From positions 5,760,318-5,824,317 of the forward strand of contig JACBWW010000047.1 of NCBI GenBank assembly GCA_020086605.1: DNA of 64,000 bases, read 5' to 3'. Shown in pieces: positions 58,906 through 64,000 of the stretch. Both the position numbers and the translations under genes were made by a program. The notes below the pieces were generated by a model. That model did not search any database and was not told the origin of the DNA. It saw only the letters and a program-made list of their open reading frames with translations. Origin of the DNA: Lanius collurio (lineage: Eukaryota > Chordata > Aves > Passeriformes > Laniidae). The number at the start of each line of letters is the position of its first letter. Within the stretch, counting starts at the first letter, position 1.

Positions 58906-59382
58906 TGGTGGCTCGTGGACATGGTGTTTGCCAGGATTTGGTGTGGATGACGGCCCACAGACATGGTGTTCCCCACGATTCAATATTTCCTGGGCGTGGT
59001 GGCCCACGGATGTGCTTCCCAGGATTCAATGTCACCTGCACATCGGATGGTGGTCTGTAGGCATGGTGTTTCCCAGGATTTGATGGCCCCTCGGGAATTT
59101 GGTGGTCCCTAGGAAGAGTGACCTATGGAGACGGTGTTTTCCAGGATTTGGCGTCCCCCGAGGATTGTGGCCCAGGTGCATGGTGTTTCCGAGGAGTTGG
59201 TCTCCTCTTTGGATGGTGGCCCGTGGACACGGTGTTTCCTAGGATTTGGTGTCTGCCAGGGAGGGTGTCCCATGGATACGGTATTTCCCAGGACCTAGTG
59301 TCCCCTTGCGAGGGTGGCCCTTGGGGCTCAGTGTTCCCAGGATTCGGTGTTTCCCAGCGTTTGGTGTCCCCGGGACCGGGCT
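58906..59382. repeat. Degenerate minisatellite upstream of the AHR-like gene, unit about 48 bp
   Basis: About nine imperfect units built on GGTGGCCCGTGGACAC, GGTGTTTCCCAGGATTTGG and TGTCCCC. The unit is near a multiple of three, so the array gives protein-like repeats in one frame, but these have no start context or splice support and I regard it as noncoding. It ends where the GGGCGTGG boxes of the promoter begin. Confidence 0.8.
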
Positions 59383-59528
59383 CCCGGGGGCGTGGCCAGT
59401 GTCCCACGGGCGTGGTGACCACCCAAGGGCGTGGCCAGTGCCGGGCCCCCGGAGCCCCGCCTCGGGCGCGGTCCCGTTGCTGCTGCTGCTGCCGCCGCTC
59501 CGGCAGGCGCTGCCGCTGCTGCCCGGGG
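59380..59528 (+). promoter_or_regulatory. AHR-like gene CpG-rich promoter/5' UTR with repeated GGGCGTGG boxes
   Basis: GC- and CpG-rich leader upstream of the ATG. GGGCGTGG occurs three times with GCGTG cores at 59390-59394, 59410-59414 and 59429-59433, about 20 bp apart. These are good KLF/Sp-type CACCC/GC boxes. They also contain the GCGTG core of the AHR response element but lack its usual 5' T. No TATA box. A CTG/CCG-rich leader runs from 59474 to 59522. Confidence 0.55.
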
Positions 59529-59569
59529 ATGTACGCCGGCAGGAAGAGGAAGAAGCCGGTGCCCAAGAG
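59529..59569 (+). CDS. AHR-like coding exon 1 (residues 1-13)
   Basis: ATG at 59529 with G at -3, in a CpG island. Encodes [13 protein letters not shown] and two bases of the next codon. The donor GTGGGT starts at 59570. The frame is open upstream to about 59118, so an upstream start cannot be excluded, but that upstream sequence is a minisatellite and GC-rich leader. AHR N-termini are short before the RKR stretch. Confidence 0.78.
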
Positions 59570-62500
59570 GTGGGTGCAGCCCGGGGGCTCCCCCCGTCAC
59601 CCCCGGGGCGGAGGCAGGTGCGCGGAACCGGGGAGGGCGAGCGAAAAGCGGGCAGCGGGAGCCCAGCTGGTTCTGGGGAAGTGCCTGGGAGCCGCTCTGC
59701 TGCGAGCGCTGGGGGAGCAAAAGGGAGCAGCATGCTTGGGTTACTCGGTTTTAATTAGGGTTAATTGGAGGTAACGCTGTGTCGGCTCTGGCACACTGGT
59801 GGGAAAACAGAAATCCCGAAGATGCTTGTCCTGCATCCCGGTGAGGAGGCTCGCTGGAGAGTTTGAGCTGCTCAGCAGTGATTTGCGGGCTGGGCTATGT
59901 TTTGGTGCCTGCCTGAATCAAACATACAGTAATTAGTAATTACCAAAACATCTCGATTCCTTAATTATTAATTACCACGCCGCTCAGTAGCTGTTGCATA
60001 GCATCCCCCTCGGTGTGTCCCCGGTGTTTCCTGCCTCCCCCGTGCCTTCCCCAGCTCCCAAGTCCCATCAGCCTGTTTTACCTCAGATTTTCCAGGTGTA
60101 TAGGAAAAAAAGGTGGATATATACTTCTGGGAGGCTGTGGGGAAGGAGATGCAGGAGCTGAGTCCAAACTTGGGATAAAGGAGGGAGCATCAACACTTTA
60201 AACCTGTGGTGAGGTGACCCTGAGCCTCTCTTGGGTATTTGTTTGGGAGTCTTATTGTTGAAACGTGAAGGGTAATTGTTTTACCTTAAACCTGTCTCCT
60301 GTTCGTCTTGGAGCAGTGATTCCAGCCCTCTGGCATACCAGCCTGAGGGTTTGGGCTGGATTTGTGTGGCTCAGGGTGCAGAAGAAGATGTCTCTTTGGA
60401 GCAGAAGGGCCCTTGTTCCCGGTTCTGCAGGGTCAGCCTTGGGAAAGGGAAGAGATTCTTTTTCTCTGTGACCGGTCAGGTCTTGGAGTGGGATCCTGCT
60501 GGGAGAGGCCAGGCGGAGCAGGGCTGGTGGCAGTGGGATGTGCAGCCAGCCGGATGGGATGGGATGGGGAGGATGGGCTGAGGGGCTTCTCTCGTCCTTT
60601 TGCAGTGTGCTCAGGGCTTTTTCCTTATTAAAAAAAATGTATTAATAAAAATTAGGAGACAATAGATCAGCTCAGGCAAATTCCACTGTCGGGAATAATC
60701 TCACTCGGTACTTGCCAGCTTGCAGAAGGGATACACTTCCTACTGGGTTCCTGTTCAAAGGGCAGCTGGGGAAAAACAATTCCCAGCAGCAGCACAGCCT
60801 TTGCCCCGCTGGGAGCTGAGCTTTCCCTCAGCACGGGGGTCACCAGCTTCACCATGAACCCCATGGCATTGCTTCATAGCCACTGGGCCAAAGGGAAGGG
60901 AATTTAAACAGGTTTTAAATGTATAGAGCAAGCTTCACCGTTTCCATGAGGCATTTTCCTCACTGTCACCCCCCCTCCCCAGGCTGGCCGTGGAGCACCC
61001 TGTGTGCTGCAGCTGGCACGTGTAGGAACAGAGGTGTCGGGGTGTCCTACTTGAGCCTTGGGGTCACTTGCTGCTGGCTGTGTCACCCCATGTGCCTCAG
61101 CCAGAGGATTTTCAGTGCTTGGCCAGGCTATCCCACAGATTCTGTTACACCTCAGTGTTTTACCCACTGCCATGCTCACCTCCAGTCTCATTTTCTCTTC
61201 TTTCTGTCTGTTTGGGGCTGGATTTGGGTGGTGAGTGGCCAGAGGACTTTAAAGGCTATCTGAGGAATCTCAGCCTAATTTTTTTCACCTTTTTTTTTTT
61301 TTAAATCAGAATCAAAGGAAAACTATTTTCATTTTTCTCCTTCCTGGTGTGTGACTGTGGTTTCAAAAGTGTTTAAGCCTTGTAAGAGCCCTGGTGCCAG
61401 TGTGTTTTACCCAGCTTGTGTGGACAAGTTTGGAGCTGGGTTGTGCCGGCCTCCCTGCGAGAGGGGATATCCCTCCTGATGCTGCTCTTACAACCCAGCA
61501 GGACTGAGCTTTTGTAGGGCAAATGCTGCAATTTTACATTCATCCTTCGAAGACCCCTCAATCTCCCTCTGATCTGAAAATTCAACAGGCACCTCAGAGC
61601 ATTTCATTTAATGCTCATTTCCTCTTGTGTCACACATGCGAGCAGCCCTGCCAGATGAGATTGGAGAGTGGTGGTAGAGGAGAGAGCTTAAATTGCAGCT
61701 AAATACTGGCAGATCCTGTTATCCAGAGCTCCTTCCTGAAGCAAGGATGCCTGTGGAGAGGGAGTTTGTGTTTGACAAATTACATCAAACCAAACGATGT
61801 GTGTGTTAGAGGATGCAGCCGAGTGAGATACAGAGCTGGGGTGGGTCTGAAGGGTTTTTCTTCGAGCTGCAGAATTCAGATTGGCATTAAAAAATGAAGG
61901 AGACAGGGTGGCATCCAAGACTCGTTAAAGTTATTAATCTTACTGCTGTGCCGGGATTTCGGCTGGAGTGGGTGAAATAGCTGCAGCTGATAGCAGTGGG
62001 GCTTTGTGCAGGCTTCAGGCAGGGAAGGGCTGCTCTCCTGGACACTTCCTTCTGCAGGCTGCAGGTTGCCCTCAGGGCCTAAATGCTGTTTAGTTTGGAA
62101 ATGCCCACTGAAAGGGTCAGAAATCAGAATATTGGAAGAAAACAAAACTTTTTACCTCAACTTTTTTTTTTCTAAGAGAGGCTATTTTCAAAGTGCTGTG
62201 CCCTAAACCACCCTTTGAGGTATCCCTGTAAGTCATAGAATCCCAGAATGGTTTGGGTTGGAAGGGACCTTAAAGCTTATCTCATTCTGCCCTATGGCTG
62301 CCCCTGGATCCCTGGAAGTGTCCTAGGCCAGGCTGGATGGGGCTTGGAGCAGCTTGGGATAGTGGAAGGTGTCCTTGCCCATAGCAGAGGGTGGAACAAG
62401 ATGGGCTTTAGGGCCAAGCACTGCCTTGTGCTGTTGTGGGCTTTGGCTACCTTGGCCACCTGCCATTTCCCTGTTGTGGCTGCACCAAAGCCAGGGCTGG

Positions 62501-62748
62501 GTTTGGAGAGACCCTGTTGGACAACCCCAGTTTGACGAACCTCTCCTGTGCCTCTTGCAGCCCCAAACCACCCCCGCCCGAGGGTGGGAAGTCCAACCCC
62601 TCCAAGCGGCACCGGGACCGGCTGAACCAAGAGCTGAACAAGCTGACAGGGCTGCTGCCCTTCCCCGAGGATGTGCGCTCCAGGCTGGACAAGCTCTCCA
62701 TCCTCCGGCTGGCCGTGGGCTACCTGAAGGTGAAGAGCTACCTGATGG
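59529..62748 (+). CDS. Aryl hydrocarbon receptor family gene, first two coding exons (partial)
   Basis: Encodes the N-terminus of an AHR-type bHLH-PAS transcription factor, a ligand-activated receptor that dimerises with ARNT and binds xenobiotic response elements. Exons 59529-59569 and 62561-62748 join in phase 2 to 229 nt (76 codons plus one base). The joined protein has a basic stretch RKRKKP (residues 5-10), the linker [14 protein letters not shown], the DNA-contacting SKRHRDR (28-34), and helix-loop-helix 35-75 with LLPFPEDV in the loop and LDKLSILRL in helix 2. These match AHR rather than ARNT, SIM or HIF. PAS and later exons lie beyond 64,000. AHRR is an alternative, but the linker and the NDUFA10 neighbour favour an avian AHR2/AHR1B-type paralogue. 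The subtype is inferred. Confidence 0.85.
59570..62235 (+). other. AHR-like intron 1, unique part
   Basis: Mostly unique sequence between the two AHR-like exons. It begins GC-rich (a continuation of the promoter island to about 59,720), then has AT-rich TAATTA-containing sequence at 59,920-59,980 that could be regulatory. I see no exon, RNA gene or clear repeat apart from a short GGGAT run near 60,550 and A/T runs at 60,630 and 61,290. Confidence 0.6.
62236..62292 (-). mobile_element. CR1: CR1 3' terminus, first half of an inverted pair
   Basis: CATAGAATCCCAGAATGGTT TGGGTTGGAAGGGACCTTAA AG: CR1 terminus in reverse. It is directly followed by the upstream block of CR1 in the opposite direction. 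Confidence 0.85.
62293..62416 (+). mobile_element. CR1: CR1 internal block, inverted relative to its own tail
   Basis: GGCTGCCCCTGGATCCCTGG through TTGGAGCAGCTTGGGATAGT to GATGGGCTTTAGGGCC. It stops where the tail block would start. Together with the preceding 57 bp it looks like one 5'-inverted insertion, 145 bp upstream of AHR-like exon 2. Confidence 0.8.
62561..62748 (+). CDS. AHR-like coding exon 2 (bHLH domain)
   Basis: The acceptor CTCTTGCAG precedes 62561; the consensus donor GTGAGT starts at 62749. It encodes the whole b[19 protein letters not shown] (basic region and start of helix 1), then [26 protein letters not shown]. In AHR genes the second coding exon holds the bHLH and ends just before PAS-A. 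It ends in phase 1. Confidence 0.93.
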
Positions 62749-64000
62749 GTGAGTGTCCGTGCTGGGAGTGGGGAGAAGCCCCTGGGATCAATCCCCACTG
62801 CACAGCTTGTGTCCCACCCCACACTTTGGGATGGAAAGTTGTGTTTCCTGAAGGTAGGATGATGGTGAGTTGTGGGAGCGGGCCCTTGGATGTTGATACT
62901 GGCAGAAAAATGTCACCATGGATGGAGGGAGCAGCTTGGAGGCCTGCCTAGCAGCTGAGACCTCCTGCAAAGTTCTTCCATTTCATTAGCAGCTGTCCTT
63001 TTTGTCCAAAACCCCTCTTGTGTCCCATTCCCACCAGCCCGTGGAGAAGAAAAGAAAGGTGGGTAAAAGTGTGTCTTGTTGAACAGCAGCATTGCCCTCA
63101 TCTAACTGGAATGGCACTTTAAAATTAAATTAATTAAATAATTGAAACTTCATAATATAATATGTGTTACATATTCCCTTTTATTATATTCCATATTCTG
63201 TATTTCCTTATTTATTCCATATTTGGTATTCTTATATTTCTTCCATATTCCTTCTTGTCCCCCCCCCCAACATTCTTCTTCAACCCTTTATTGTTACAGT
63301 TATAGTACATTTAATAAATTGTAACGCAGGTATGGTGCAGAGCCTGGCGGGGGCAGCCACCACATTCCCAGGAGTCACCAGCACGTGCAGGCTGGGACGT
63401 GTTCCCTCTGTGGTGACATGGGCTCCATGGAATGGGTGATGGACACTGGGCAGGGCAGAGCACGTGGGGGCACGAAGGCAGCAGCAGCTTTTTATATTTA
63501 GAGGCTCCTATTGTGTCTTCTCCCCACTGCAGCCTGGATAAACTTGGCTCCCTTGGCTTTTCCCTCTTGCCCACTCCTTTGGGGCCCTCCCAGGTCCCTC
63601 TCCAGCTGGGATGCTGGGCTCCAGGGGGAGACTCCTGTGCCAAACTCTCCAGATGGGACCTGTGCCTCTGAGCAGGAGCTGGTTCCTGCTGGATGTGCTC
63701 AGCATGTGCTTCCCAGTGTGAGAGCTGCTTGGAAAAGCATTTGGCACTGAAGGGGTTCTGGAGCCCTATTCTGCCAGGCCAATTACTCCCATCTGGCCGC
63801 TTGCCTCTGATTTCCAGCTCCTTCCCCTTGCTCTGCCCTGAAGTTCATCTTGTTTGACTTCACATCATCCCAGCGATTCATCAGGTTGGGCCTGGGTCCT
63901 AGCTCTGCCTGAGGAAGACTGGTGCCAGCTGCAGGTCACAGCAGCCTGCTCCTGGTGTGTCCTGTCAGGCATTTTGGGGGACATGGTGGCACCCCTTGTG
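62749..64000 (+). other. AHR-like intron 2, start
   Basis: No coding exon recognised up to the window end. An AT-rich, pyrimidine-rich patch lies at 63,110-63,320, including a C9 run near 63,260. The PAS-A exon of the receptor is not present. Confidence 0.6.

Noticed and set aside
58772..59774. Protein-like repeats (WWPVDTVFPRIW type) as a secreted or structural repeat protein
   Set aside because: They come from a degenerate minisatellite whose unit is near a multiple of three. The frame breaks between units and there is no credible start.
1..64000. CRISPR arrays, operons, ribosome binding sites, prophage or plasmid features
   Set aside because: This is vertebrate nuclear DNA with introns and CR1 retroposons; no such structure is present.

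Overview
The window is nuclear DNA from a bird, probably a passerine or another neoavian. The reasons are many short copies of the avian CR1 retroposon 3' end (I list 35 pieces), small introns, CpG-island promoters, and a local gene pair that fits the avian relatives of human 2q37. Almost every long open frame is a shadow of CR1 copies or GC-rich sequence. Real coding sequence is about 1.3 kb in 64 kb.

Layout. Positions 1-29,780 are intergenic sequence downstream of NDUFA10. I find no protein-coding exon there, only CR1 copies, two candidate solo retroviral LTRs (about 13.65-14.3 kb and 22.27-22.84 kb), two CpG-rich patches (11.27-11.56 kb and 24.55-25.26 kb), a perfect 15-bp-arm hairpin at 16.2 kb, simple repeats, and several AT-rich stretches that could be conserved regulatory DNA. 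Positions 29,781-56,931 hold a complete NDUFA10 gene on the minus strand: ten coding exons, 1,095 nt, 364 residues. I rebuilt it exon by exon with consensus splice sites and continuous phase. Its promoter is a CpG island with a CRE/ATF site and GC boxes. Positions 57,100-59,380 are a short divergent intergenic interval with two different degenerate minisatellites. Positions 59,529-62,748 carry the first two coding exons of an aryl hydrocarbon receptor family gene on the plus strand (N-terminal basic stretch and complete bHLH). The PAS exons lie beyond the window.

How the genes relate. NDUFA10 is an accessory subunit of mitochondrial complex I. The AHR-like gene encodes a ligand-activated bHLH-PAS transcription factor. 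They are head-to-head with about 2.6 kb between start codons. Shared regulation is possible but not shown. From memory, birds carry extra AHR genes (AHR2/AHR1B) on the chromosome matching human 2q, apart from the AHR1 locus; the position beside NDUFA10 fits that.

I see no sign of a wholly new biological system. The most useful observations are the intact NDUFA10 model, the AHR paralogue start, the 16.2 kb hairpin, the unassigned CpG island at 24.7 kb, a 5'-inverted CR1 that looks like twin priming, a 92-bp intron that absorbed a CR1 tail, and the strong antisense bias of CR1 inside NDUFA10.
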